Shown here piece by piece: positions 49,601 to 62,611 of a DNA stretch of 64,000 nt. The number at the start of each line of letters is the position of its first letter. Within the stretch, counting starts at the first letter, position 1. This DNA comes from Chromobotia macracanthus. Its lineage: Eukaryota > Chordata > Actinopteri > Cypriniformes > Botiidae. A program made the position numbers and the translations under genes. The notes under the pieces were generated by a model. The model ran no database searches. It was not told the DNA's origin and saw only the letters and a list, made by a program, of their open reading frames with translations. The DNA lies in assembly GCA_036877525.1 (NCBI GenBank), contig JAZGTH010000140.1:118501-182500 (forward strand), read 5' to 3'.

Positions 49601-52600
49601 CTCAGAAGCTTTACGGAAGAGATGAATCTGACATTGATTTTCAGAAAACTAAACAGATATTCTTCTAACATGGGCTGGAATGTGTACATAGTAGTACATA
49701 GTAGTACAAGACAGCAAATGTAAAGTGATAACGGGCGAGGATTTTAGCTAACCAATCTAATCACAGCTAAACTAACCACAAACTATTAAACTAGCTGGTC
49801 AGAATGAGGATTTTGCTGAAGATTACAAGCTAAAAAAATAAAACAGCAGTGTAGTTCTTCAAGCTGAGCTGAGCTGTTTTCATCACAGTAAGTGTTTTTA
49901 GTGGGAGAGCTGAGCTGTCAGTCAGCCGGGCAACATCTTTATAAAACCAGCCCATCCAAAACAGATGCAAGGTTTTCTAAGGTGAACAAGAGTCTCCATG
50001 GGACTTTACAGATGATGTCATGGTAAGAGTACCCATACAGAAGGTTCTGATAAACAGAGCAAACACACAGTCTCTTGATTTCAAGTTTATCAGAAGCTCA
50101 TAAAACTCCTGAAAGATCAGAGTCATTACAATGACGTCATTGCTGCCTGTTAGATTTAGATCAAGGATCATTCTGTACTGTACATGTATATACAATTTCT
50201 TAAAAACCGAAATGACAAGAACTTTTTTGGGGGGTGGGGTGGTGGGAGGTGGTGTCCAGTGTGGGACTTGATTTATTGTGCCGGGAGTTGATTGGATGGT
50301 AAAAAGTATCTACATATGACAGGTGGGAAAGGGGAGGAATTTAAAAAAAAAGCCACGGCCACGTCAGACAAAAAGAACTGTCAGATTTCAGAAGATTTCA
50401 GGAAAATACCAAAGATGAACATTTTTTTTTTAAATTGTGTCCTTTTTGAATTCAAGCTGAAGTGAAATTCTTCAGTCCTGCATTTTCACTTGTCTTTCCC
50501 TAAAACGTCTATCAGTGATGGACAGATCAGAGCAGGAGAGTGATGGAAACATCAGACCTTCAGCTTGACACCAGCACAGTTCAGGGGTGTAAAAACAGAT
50601 CCAGAGTTTCTGTGTGTCATGCCAGCTCAAGAGCCCTCAGGAACTCTCTGCATTTTCCCTTTATTATTTGTATTTTTTGTGTGAGAGAAGGTGGGCAGAA
50701 GTAACACATTAAAAAGATTTTTCCTGCCACTGCAGTCACTTTGAGAGCTTATGACTCAGAAGAGGACAGAGACAAACAAAAGCAGCCTGTTAATCTCTTT
50801 TTTTCTCTGTGTTCCTCATGTATGTCCTGTTGTTTCAGTGTGTCGCAGGCAAGGTCATTTCATGCAGTTTCTGATGGACTATATGGCCTTCACTGTACCT
50901 GCAGTCACTCAGCTGTGCAATTCTATCTCTCAATTGCACTCCTGATTCAAACATACATTTTACTGCAGCCTAACCAACAAAGTTTCACTGAGACCCTGTA
51001 GAAAGCTAAGCAGCTGTTCAAGTGTTTTGAGTAGCAGCAAGGGAATTACTATGTGACTGTACAGTTATTCTGGTTGGTTGGTTGCTATGCAGTTGTTAGC
51101 CAGTTGCTAAGGAGTCATTGCTTGGAAGTAAAAGAAGTGTTCTCTTTGCTTTTAATGCAATACTCATAATTTGCTGAAGGTGCAGAATGGTTCCTAAAGC
51201 ATGTACAGACAGACAGAATGTTGGGTTTGTTGTGCCAACATAATGATTTAAAAGCAGGTCTTGGTAATGTCACATGATCTTAATGTCCTGTGTGGAAACC
51301 ATCCAGCTTGCTCACATTTTAGCATGTAACCTAGCAACATGAGTAGATAAATGAAGGTTGAGTCGTGGCGGCATCATGCGCCAGCTGAAGGTGTGAAATT
51401 CCCGTGTGTGTGGGTGATCAGTGAGCTTCAGGAGGACGAGGCTTCTGAAATCTCTGCATGCTGTCATCAGTCTGGCCCTCACACAGCGCTCTGGAAAACA
51501 GCAACTACCATCTTCTGGTTTGCTGGAACAGGCCCACCATTGGCTGACAGCTTGAGCTGGTATAATCCGTTGCTATTCTCACATTAATGTAAACATTTAA
51601 ATATCTTAAGTGGACATATGATGTAAATTGACTAATGCTTATGTTATATATTCTGTTGTGGTATATTTTTCTCATGTTGCAGTTATATATGGGTGATTAT
51701 TCAGGGGAACTTTTTTGTTCTCTAGGCTGAGAAAAAAAGCCTAATAAAAATAAAGGATAGATTATAATATCTTTAAACTTTTCATTGTGTAGTATTATCT
51801 TGTTCTTTATTTTTAGTATTGCTGTCCTTAAGTGACATTTTAAATTGAAATGGCATTTTAAAAAGTGTCTGAGCACTAATGTTGTTACCCAGTTAAATGT
51901 GTCCTAACAGGGGATAAAATGCATGTTACCCACTCTGAGTGATTCCTGTGGAATCACATTGAAGTGTGTAGCACATTGAAGCATTTGACACCTTATTTGG
52001 TATTTTCAGTTCTACACAAAATGAAAAGTACATTGACTCTCATGTTCAGGAAGAAGTGAAGAGTGGAAGTGGAATTATAAATGCATGAATTATTATAAAT
52101 GCAGTGCTGTGTTGTACTTTTACATTTCTGTTGACTAAACACAGCTGCCTTTGTCTTATTGTGTGTGTAATCTACTTTATTTGCAATGTGTCATGAACTT
52201 CTGCATCGTGTGTCACAGTAAGTTATTCAGTTCAAATGAATTGTGTTATGAATGGTGCTCTATTCTGTAAATAGTCTTTCACATAAGGACTTTAGGACTG
52301 CTGTAACTATTCTTATGCTAATTCAAAAAGAACAGAATTCAGTCTCTTGAGAACAATTATCTGTTTTCGTGCTTGAGCTGTAGTATCAGTAGACCAGAAC
52401 TTCAGCTATTTTTGGCTGGACAGCTGCATTTGACTCCAGTGTCAACCCTAATTTATATCTGCGGAGAAACTGAGTGATCACACACACCACACTGTTAATT
52501 AACTGGTGGAAAACTGCAGCTTAATGTGAACAGGTTCAAACGGGCCTGTTCTGTGTTGTCACACATTACCATATTGGTCCAGATGTCTTAACACTACAGT

Positions 52601-53847
52601 ATAAGGATGATGAGTGTAGAGGGGCTGATAATGTGTGCTTTATTCCAACATGAGGAAAACAATGAAGCAATTAAATGTATACACTTAAATAAAAACATAT
52701 AAGGCACTTCTTCTCTCAACTGATCAGTCAAAATACCAATTTTGGATACCAAATTTGGAATCCAAAAAAAATGTAGGTGAAATCAAACATTTCTCATCAA
52801 AACCTTCTGAGATCAAATGATCTGATCTCTTCTGTCCACATTACTTTTATAGTAACAATTGTCTTGTGTGTCTATTAATTTAAAAAAAATGTAAGAGGAA
52901 ACATTGAAAATATACTTTGAGAGGACCCCTCCATTTAAAGTGGGCGACATTATAATTTCACCACATGGCTTAAACAGAAGTGTCTCAATATTTAAAATGT
53001 TTACTTGTTTTGGCTTGGTTAAGAAACTCTGTTATGTTTTCACATTTGTGTCTTTAAATATTATTTGATCTCTTTGACCCTAATACATTTACTGGAACAT
53101 TATAAAGAAAAACAACGTGTTAACTATGTTCAGTAGCGAGTACTGGATGTACTTTACATGTCTGTGCGTCTCTGTGTCAGCATTATAACACCATTTGCCT
53201 CCTGTGACACATATTTAAAGCTGATTGTCTGCACTGTTGTTAATGAATTCTGTTGTGGCGTAACCAATGGAAACATAGGGAATGCAAAAGAGCATCCTTT
53301 GAGTGAAGCAACTAAAAGAGGTTCAAAGGGGCTGAATTCTGATCAAAGATTCATGAATTTTGGAGAGGCATCCAATGCAACTCTCTGAAGAACAGTAATG
53401 TGAAGCTGTTGAGATTAAATGAAAAACTTAATTCAGAAATTATAAACAGAATAATTTACTGTTGATGTAGTGATGGGTGGCTGCACGAGCAAATCTGGTT
53501 AACACCAGAGATCCTCACTGGAGCTGAACAAACTCTGAAAACATCATACACTCTTCAGTGATCTCAGTGGACAGAGAGGTTTCACTCATTGTTACATCTA
53601 GACTTGATTTCTGCTGCACTGTTTTGACCGAAGAGCTCCATCAAAAACTGTCAATCACAATTTATGGTACATGAAACCTTCATGATTGTTTCATACAGAT
53701 ACTAAATAGACTCAAGCAAGATTGTTCAACTGCAACTTGTTGGTTGTACCAGAAACACAAGGTCATTCTCCAGAGCTGTGACACTCTTGCTCTCCGAGAG
53801 CCTATTATTTACGATCTTATTCTTTTGCTTGTATTTGATGTTATGTA

Positions 53848-55359
53848 CAGTCATGTAAAAAAATTAGGACACCCTGTGAAAGCATGTGTATTTTGTAACA
53901 TTTTTTAATATATGGTTATTTAATCTCAATTTTAACAATACAGAGAGATTAAAGTAATATAACTAAACAATTAAAACTGAAGAAAAGTCTTTTCAAGATT
54001 CTCTGTAAATGTAATTCTACAAAAATGCCTATTTTAACTGAGGAAAAAGACAGGACACCCTAGCCCCTAATAGCTAGTGTTACCTCCTTTGGCTGAAATA
54101 ACTGCAGTGAGACGCTTCTTGTAGTCATCTACCAGTCTCTGACATCGGTCTGAGGAAATTTTACCCCACTCCTCAATGCAGAATTTTTTCAGCCGAGATG
54201 TTTGAGGGGTTTCTTGCATGTACAGCCCTTTTCAAGTCACCCCACAGCATCTCAGTGGGATTCAGATCTGGACTTTGACTCGGCCATTCCAGGACTCTCC
54301 ATTTCTGCCTTTTCAGCCAGTCTTTGGTTGATTTACTAGTATGTTTTGGGTCACTGTCATGTTGCATGGTCCAGTTCCGCTTCAGCTTTAATTTTCTAAC
54401 AGATGGTCTCACATGTTCTTCAAGCTCCTTCTGATACACAGTAGAATTCATGGTGGATTCTATGATGGTGAGCTGACCAGGTCCTGCTGCAGCAAAGCAG
54501 CCCCAAACCATGACACTTCCACCTCCATGCTTCACTGTCCAAAGAACATTATTCCAGAAGTCCTGGTCTTTGTCAACATTCTCTCTGGCAAATGTCAGTC
54601 TGGCCTTGATGTTTCTCTCAGAGAGCAAAGGTTTCCTCCTTGCACACCTCCCATGCAAGTTAAACTTGTGCAGTTTCTTTCTGATTGTAGGGGCATGCAC
54701 TTTTACATCAACAGTAGCCAGAGCCTGCTGTAGGTCCCGAGATGACATTTTAGGGTTTTTGGAGACCTCTTTTAGCATCTTGCGGTCTGCTCTTGGGGTG
54801 AACTTGGTGGGGCGACCAGACCTGGGCATGTTGGCAGTTGTTTTGAAAGCCCTCCACTTGTAGAAGATCTTCCGGACAGTAGAATGGCTGATTACAAAAT
54901 CTTTTTAAATCCCTTACCAGACTCGTAGGATGCTTCATTTCTTTTCTGAAGGCCTCTGACAGCTCTTTTGCTCTCACCATGGTGCTCACTCTCACTTCAA
55001 CAGTCAGGAGCACACCAGACTAAATGTCTGAGGTTTAGACAGGGCAAGCCTCATTCAAAATGCTGCGTAAGATCTACTAATTATGTGAACCTGGTGTGAT
55101 ACACTTTGTGTGATATGGGACTATTTAAGAGGGAATACATGTGAGGGTGTTCTAACTTTTGCCTCAGTTAGAATTTGCATTTTGTGGAATTACATTTTAC
55201 AGAAAAACCCCTCTTCAGTTTTAATTGCTTAGATATATTACTTTAATCTCTCTGTATTGTTAAAATTGAGATTAAATATCCATAAATATCCAAAATGTTG
55301 CAAAAATGTTACAAAGTACACAGGCTTTCATTGGGTGTCCTAATTTTTTCACATGACTG
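53848..55359 (-). mobile_element. Tc1-like DNA transposon, inactive copy
   Basis: The element is 1,512 bp, flanked by TA dinucleotides, with ends CAGTCATGT and ACATGACTG. Each end has an inverted repeat of about 215 bp with an inner copy of AGGACACCCT, so the ends are of IR/DR type. The two arms are imperfect. The transposase reading frame is on the minus strand. This is a non-autonomous, mutated copy. Confidence 0.9.
54067..54979 (-). pseudogene. Tc1-family transposase, broken
   Basis: It begins MVRAKELSEAFRKEM near 54979 and continues in a shifted frame as PRSGRPTKFTPRADRKML... The helix-turn-helix region is partly lost, with a frameshift near 54830-54900. The segment around the first catalytic Asp is missing: LWTVKHGGG joins sequence that is normally tens of residues apart. 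The second Asp survives in QHDSDPKHTSK and the Glu in NPTEMLWGDLKR. A further frameshift near 54180 precedes the tail RLVDDYKKRLTAVISAKGG. It cannot encode an active enzyme. Confidence 0.9.
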
Positions 55360-56593
55360 TACGTGTTTTTTGTTTCTTTGTAAAGATTGTTCATTCTCTG
55401 TTTCTGAATCATCCGCTCAGAAAAAGGAAACATTACTTACCTTATTTGTGATTTATCTGTTTGCCATATGTCACAATGGCAACAAAGTTAATATTAGTAA
55501 TATTGGATATAACGTTACACAGATAAGGTTAATGATTTTATCATACTAACATCATGTTAACATCAGGACAAAATACAACACTGCATTTTAACGGACTGCT
55601 TTAGTGTAACTGAAACTAATTTTTAAATGATGGATGAGCCAAAATAATTCTTGTGACAATGCTGTTGATGGTCTAAGAGCCAGAACGTTCTTCAATGTAT
55701 GTGTTAATGCTTCCTGTTTTTTCTCTTCACTCTATATGAAAATGAGTGTTGGTTAGGGTTCATCAGTTCATTACTGGACTAACACACACACGAGGGGTAG
55801 TGCTGCCTCCGAACAACAATGAAACAAACATTTTAAACATGAGATGAAACAGTAAAATAACACCTGCCACCAGTGAAGCAGCAGATGAAGTTTCAGCTGA
55901 ACTGTTACATGATTGGAGGCCGTCCCTCCGCTGCACTGTGATTGGCTGATTAACTGATAATGTGTCTACGAGTGAAATCTGTTAATCTGCTTGTAAACCC
56001 AATTAAGACTATCATTGCTATGATGATTTTTAGAAAGAGTCACAACCTCAGAAAAAATGCATGGTTTAGTTTGGAAGCAGATTGGCATTTCTCACTCTTG
56101 GCTATTATTATTAATCCTAATATTAATTCATAATAATGTGCACTTTGTTTCTATTATTCAACAAGTGTGAAAGCTTTGAATGTGATTTGCTGAATTATGT
56201 TGTAATTGTTCAGTCCATTTCCACCAGTCATTTGCACAAAATGAGAAATAGGAGATAAATGTAAACCAAACTATTACTAGTGAAAATGAGGAGCTGAGGA
56301 AGAGCTTCTATGTATGTAACAATCCCGTTTATGAAGGTTTTTGTCCAACAGCGTCATCTAGAGTATCATAGAGGAAGTGACAGCACAACTGCTGTGGGGA
56401 GTGAGAATTATCCAGGGCTTCTAAGACTTTTTTACATTGTATTTTACTTTGGGATTGTATAAACAACAATGAAAAACAAAATCATTTTCATGGGCCCTGC
56501 AAACAGCAACAGAGTCTGAGTGAGTATTGCTAACTGCAGACTCAGTGTGGAGGATTCTGCCCTGTTCAGTCCACAAGAAACATTTACACCCAT
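55360..56593. other. Intergenic region downstream of bub1
   Basis: AT-rich, and includes the bub1 3' UTR. No other gene or repeat was recognised. Confidence 0.5.
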
Positions 56594-59500
56594 TCATCTG
56601 CGCGAGGAGCGTGACTCTAGGATCTGAACCACCAGTCTGTTTTTGAGACTGCGCAGTTTGCTGCTGTAATTCTCTTGCAGGACTGCAGTCAGCTGCAGAC
56701 GCAGACTGCGCAGACACGGTAATGAGCTACAGTCAGGTACGTTCATTAGCGTGTGGAAGAAGTTTTTCCAGAGGTCAGCATGAACGTTCCTGAGAAAGAG
56801 AGTGAAAGATGGACTGAAACAGATGGTGTACCACACACAATTCTATATTAATACACCTAGCTGCACTTGTGTTTGTCTGTTACCTAGCAACTCTATTGAC
56901 CGATGCATGCTGATGAACGATTTGTTTAGGACATGCCCAGCTCTGTATTTCTGCATTCATTGGTTTCTTTGTTGCATGTGTTAATCAAATAAAGCTGTCC
57001 TGCGCTCTGCTGCAAAATACAACTGATCACTCACCTCTTAAACACTCCATTTGTTTTCCAAACGCCACCCTCATTTTTAACTTGCATGTACGTTCCAAAT
57101 AACATACAATAGACAGTTCCAGCAATGCCAAAGTAATCTGTCTGTAGAGCACAGAAAAATGAGTAAACAGATAGTAATGTAAAGTCAGGTTAACTGGAAT
57201 GGGCATGTGTTCAAAATACTCCAATCATATCAAGCATCATACACATTTTATTTATACAAAACTTTATCTTCTATTTTGGATTAAATGAAACCGGACAGAT
57301 GCACAACACAACCCACTGCAAACACACTGTAGTCTTATCTGCGGAGTTATTGAGGACAATTTAAACAAGTGATTTCAAACACTAACATGCCCCACAGTAC
57401 AGTCTCACCGCTGATACTGTCTGATAGGTTTGTGTGCAGGCATCATGAACACAAATGCAAAGACCGTGCATATGACCGTGTCGTAACTCGTAAGATGAAA
57501 ATGAATTGCAAATGAACTTTTCATTTGAAATTTAGCAGCTATTGAACATTCACGTAAACAAAAATGCAAACAATCTGCATTTGCATTGTCACAACTTTTA
57601 CACCCACAAATAGAAAACAAAAGCAAATACTTTAAAATTGTCTTCAAAAATGCTCCATACTAATGAATGACACTGGCTGAAAACTCTGGGCTGTTTTATA
57701 CTAACTGAACATGACGCTGGTTCAGCTGCTTCTGACAGTTACCTGGTAGCTCCAGGGTGTTCCGCTCAGCATCTCCACACACTGAAAGCCTGATGTCATG
57801 CACCTGGCAGTGAAAGCAGTGCCTTCTGGGAAGAGTCTCATGTCAATGCTCTGACCCAGATCAATCAGAGTCAAACCGTGCTGCAGGTTCTCTGGATGAA
57901 AACATTCGTTCTCCAGAAACCTGGAGAATGAAGAACTCAGGTCAGCAGCTTTCAGTGAAAATCAAGGAGAAAAATCATGGCAGCCATGTTGTCCATATTC
58001 ACGTAAAGCTCAATGTGAACAAACAACGTCAAAAGACTGAATGAGGATGATCCAGGTGTTGAATGTGCAGTACCTCTCCCCCAACAGGAAGTTGTCTGGC
58101 TTGATGTCAGCGTGGATGATGTTGGCCTGGTGCAGCTGCTCGATCATGTGCAGGATACAAACAGTGAAGTAGAGCACCAGAGGCTGAGGCATGACCTTCT
58201 CACTGCGACTCTTGTAGAGATTCACTGCATTCTGAAGGAAAACATCTCACTCGTCTTATAAAGCAGCTATACACAGACACAATAAACCCCACCCTCAGAA
58301 CTAAACCTACAGAAACTACATGGTTACCCTCCCAGCTATGATTTACTGGATGTACGGTATCTGTCCTAACCAGCAGTGTCCCGCAGTTGTGCAGCTCTCC
58401 AATCAGTACGCTTCCGTTGGTGAAGAGGTGGGCAGAGTATAAAATATTAAAGAGATGACGCACACCGGGCTGCAATCGGCTGTTCAGCTGACTGTCAATA
58501 TAAAACTCCCAAGGGTTCGCTGGTTTCTGCACCTGTGAGGTCACATGACACGCTTGATGTATAGTATTATATATACTATATTGCATTCATTTGTTGACTG
58601 TACGGAACAAAGTTGCTGTCAGCTATGATCAGTTTCATTCAGAAAAGGTCAAAAAACATTTCAAAACAGTTATTACATACCTATGTTACATGTTTACCGA
58701 TACAGAAATTTCTGTATCGGTTTTTCTGTATGCAGTTTTATTTTTATTTAAACGTGCAAACCTGTAAAATGTTAACGTGACATGACTGCTTTGTTAATGT
58801 AGGTGGGTTGTATAACAATGCAGCAGGTGTGTGACCGTCACTTAAATCTTTAAATTTGACGGCAACGATTGGTTCTCACCTTCAGGAAGAGTTTCTGTGT
58901 GCTCACAAGGTTTGTGGCCTGATACACTATGGCAAAAGCTCCCTGACCGAGAATAAAGTCCACACGCAGCAACTCTTCACCTGAGACACGAGAAACACAG
59001 TTACTACAGAGGCATCAACTGAGGTTAAATTAAAACAGAATCTCATGTGACTGCAGTGAGTGAATTTTCTTCTGCTGTAAGCATGCAGTGAATCCAGGTG
59101 CAGCAGCATTTCACTATAAACTGTTTCTGTTCCCAGTGTGTTCAGATCTAACAGGACAACAGATTCACACTCATAAATGGAAAGAGAAGCAAATCTTTCA
59201 TTCTGAATTAACCCTGTTGTCCAGTGACAGTGGAGATGAAGACATGTTTCTGAGTAAAACACTTTTACAATGTGACAGACTGTGTAGTGTGTGCAGCATG
59301 AAGATGGTTACCAAGCTGTACAGTCATTTTTGGTATGATGCTGGGCAGGCGACAGCTCCAGACTGTGAGGTGTGGGTGTGAAGACAGAGGAGGCTGAATG
59401 TTCCGCAGCAGCAAAGCGATCAGATCTTCATCCCAGGGGTCTGAAACCAGCTGAGGACTCACTGCAAAAACAATCACATGATAAGAACTAGATCCAAATA

Positions 59501-62500
59501 TCTGTTCTTTTCAAACAATAAAACAACAATGAAACAATAAAAACAAAAGAAAATGAAACAATACAAAAATGAAAATTTCATAATTTCATCGTCATGCATT
59601 TGACCCTCTGTCCTCCGAGGAATACAAAAGACGTGTTCAGCAGAGGAACATCAGATGGGTTCAGAAGGACATGAGGGTGTTGAAATAATTTACAGGAGAT
59701 CTATGCAAGATCTGACTGTGTAAGTAAATCCGCCCCTCATTTTAGGTGTGCAGTGATGTCATACCTGGTGTGGGCGTGTCCATCGTGGGAACATCGGGTG
59801 CACTAACAGACTTTTGTGCAGGGCTCACTGAGACAGTTGTGTTTACTTGTGCAGGGAAACAAAGTTTCCCAGAGCTCTGTGCTGGACTCGACATGACATC
59901 CAGATCAAGCTCTGCTGGCTGAAGTGGACTATCAGTGCAGAGCCAGTCTAATCTTGGTGCTGGACTCATGGGCTCCTCCTCCTGAGCTGGTTTAGAGATT
60001 TGTTTCGGACTCATCAGGAGAGACTCATGTAGCATTTGAGCAGTCTGGACCTCTGAATTTCTCTGTTGGAATGATTTCTTTGGAAGAAGTTGAACTTCCT
60101 TTTGAGCTGAGAGCACATCTAAATCCTGCTCTTCCACTGGCTCTGGCATCTTTGCCCACAGAAAGTCCGGTTCAGGGGTTTTCTCTGGGCTCTGGTAGAT
60201 GGTCCAGATGGGCTTGGCGCAAGCATTCTGTTCCACTTCAGAGGTGTAATGAGAACTCATCACAACATCAAGATCTGGTTCTGCTGAGCTTTCCACCTGG
60301 AACCAGGACAGATCCAGGGCCGGTTTAGAACTCATAAGGACATGCTGATCACAGACAGACCCGTGGGCAACGTCCTGGTTCTCTAAAGGCTTCTTCCCAG
60401 ACTGCCTGTGAAAGGATTTCTTCGGCAGGAGAACATCAGCTGCGTCTTGATGCTTTGAGATGTCTCTGTCTGCCTCTGGAATTTCAGAGGGGATCAGATG
60501 TGCTTCAGGCTCTTTTTCTGGGCTCTGATAGATGCTCCAGCTGGGTTTGGTGCTGACAGACTTTGTAGACTCATCCTCAGTTTGCATTAGTGTCTGGTCA
60601 GGAAATGACAGGGCAGCCAGTGGAAGCCGGCTGCTGCTGCAGGTGGTTTGGTTGTGTTGGGCCAAAGAATGTCTCTGATGAGTCTGATTGGCCAGGGTGA
60701 TACCCTCCCCAACAACAGTGCCCTGACCCCGCATGCTGCACTCTGCTATCCCTGATGGCTTCTCATCTAATGGACTTTGCTCCATGATTGGACTGCAAAC
60801 AGATGAGAAACTGACCAATCAGTAAAGAACAGAGATACAACTGTAGCTAAACAGATTACTGCATTTGCATTCAGTACTGCATTATACTGGAGCATAACCC
60901 CACACACTGAACAGACATGCCTCCACAATATTTAGTTATTTGAGTGTCTCAGTAGCTGATTCTTAGATTTTTATATGTGGTGTCCTCCAGTTTGAAGTAT
61001 GTGTAATTCATTCTAATAGCAAATAAATTCAGATCAGAAAATTGTCAATGTTACTTATGTGTGTGCTGTGTAAAGTTTCTAGTTCAGTGTTTTTGTCATT
61101 ATTGAATGGAGCCGCCTGTGTGCTGATCGGGAGGGTTGAGTATGTTAGTTAGTGATTATGTGATTATATCACTTCTGAGCTTTCATTTTTAGTTATGCTC
61201 CTTGTGCAGACAGTGAGGCACATCATCAGGGTTTGAAACAAGAGCTGAAGTCTGTAATGTTAATAAATCTTTTACTCTTTGAGAATCTGACATCAGTACC
61301 TTAGTTTAGTGGGCGGCCGCACATATGGGTTTTCCTCACAGCTGCCAACACCTCTGACCTGCATGCTGTCTTCTGAGGGAGAACAATCACAACAAATCCA
61401 CCCTATTCATCCATGATCTCTTTATAGCAAACACTATTGCTGATCTGCAGATAAATACCTGGCCCCTGCTCCATGTCCCATGAGTATGGAGCATGTGGGT
61501 GGAGCGGTGTGGACACTAGATGAGCAGACAGGGCGAAGTCACGGGTGTGGTTGGGACATGGACCCAGCGGGACATTACGAGCCCCCCACACAGCACTCTC
61601 ATCTGTAATGGACTCGGTGCTGACTGGAGTCTCCTGAAGAACAGATTCACCACAGATAATCCTACCCTCATCACTGCTCAAAGCTGCACATCACCTCAGA
61701 ACATTAACATGGACAAATCACCTGTGAGTCAGTGCTGGATTTAACCGGTGAAATGAGTACAAACAGTGTATCCTTAGAAAACAACAGTTTCAAACATGTA
61801 CAATGGTCATAAATTTAAAAAATGATCTAAATTAGATCATCAGTTTGAAACATCACGTAGTAATTTCAATGTAATAGTCAGAAGCAATTTAATTATAACT
61901 TATTTAGAACAGGGTAGTTCTTGCATTGATTATAATGGGAGTAATGGGAGTAATTAAAGCCAGTGTTATTTTCTCAGTGCAGGTGATGCTTGAGCTGAAC
62001 AGATTAATGTCTTCGTGTTCTACTGCAGCTGATTATACTCACACTGGATTTGGAGGCAATGATCTCTGTCTGCATCTGACTCACTGCTGGTTTACTTCCC
62101 GCTGATCTGCAGACAGACAGCAGAGTCAAACACAGTCTTTACAGTACAGGCTGCGGGTGTGTCTCCATGTGGATGAAGCCTTTGTCTTACCCTCTATTCT
62201 CCTGCTCGTCTTTGTCCTGATATATCATGAATGGGGTTGTGATTGCAGGTTTAACACACGAGACCACACTGCCTTAAAAACACAAGACAGTCAGAGTAAA
62301 TCAGAGTGAAAACTGTACAAAGAGAAGGTAAACAACACTTAGAATCAGAAGCTATTCAATATTCTCATGCAGTCATTGATGGGTACAAGCAAAAAAAAAG
62401 TGGAACAAAGAAACATGTCACAGGTCAAAATTAGATCAAGTGGTGGAGGGTGGAATGAGAGCGAGAGAAAAAGAACAAGAGAGTGAGGTCTGTATTGAGG

Positions 62501-62611
62501 ACTTACTGGCAATTCTGCAGCTCTTTTCAAAGCTGTCCTCTGGCTGGACGATACTGCTGAACATGCTCTCCTGCAGAAGTGTGGGCACCTGAAACATGTC
62601 CATGATTACAC
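56594..62611 (-). CDS. bub1: BUB1 mitotic checkpoint kinase, C-terminal part (5' end off right edge)
   Basis: Thirteen exons join in phase: 62507-62611, 62191-62272, 62045-62106, 61459-61683, 61300-61372, 59765-60792, 59312-59461, 58880-58980, 58371-58532, 58074-58231, 57743-57920, 57035-57141 and 56594-56789, about 875 residues to the stop. BUB1 sits at kinetochores, phosphorylates histone H2A and recruits Mad1 and shugoshin. Seen: a CD1-type Mad1-binding motif (VIMDMFQVPTLLQE) in the first exon; kinase glycine loop LGQGAFAIVY; lysine in FLKVQKPANPWEF; catalytic loop HADIKPDNFLLG (human HGDIKPDNF); DLG in LIDLGQSID; and C-terminal NRLVVQILESRSSRR. The TPR and Bub3-binding regions must lie to the right. 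The 62045 donor (A|GTGTGA) is weak but needed for frame. Exon 59765-60792 holds an internal duplication. Confidence 0.95.
58696..58721. repeat. Perfect 26-bp palindrome in a bub1 intron
   Basis: ACCGATACAGAAA at 58696-58708 is followed directly by its exact reverse complement. It lies in the intron between the glycine-loop exon and the VQKPANPW exon. Confidence 0.9.
59765..60792 (-). other. bub1: Large bub1 exon with internal duplication
   Basis: This 342-codon exon encodes two related blocks of roughly 110-120 residues. Each has KP(S/I)W(S/T)IYQSPEK(E/T)PE, then LLPKKSF, then a Trp-containing segment and (A)E(P/L)DLDV(V)MSS. Ser-Pro sites in YQSPEK are possible CDK targets (inference). The exon ends before VSPQLVSDPWDEDL, the kinase N-terminal extension. 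Confidence 0.8.

Larger units (their letters stand above)
43500..53840. other. Long gene-poor interval
   Basis: About 10 kb without a supportable gene. Contents: a dispersed repeat fragment at 44425-44525, an (ATACA)n run near 44524-44545, a hairpin at 46618-46661, and a possible repeat starting AAAGCTGCAATCCATAACTTTT at 48581-48840. The many short open frames lack family signals or splice support. Confidence 0.5.

Noticed and set aside
51351..51587. 78-codon open frame on the plus strand as a gene
   Set aside because: No family resemblance, no good splice sites and no composition shift.
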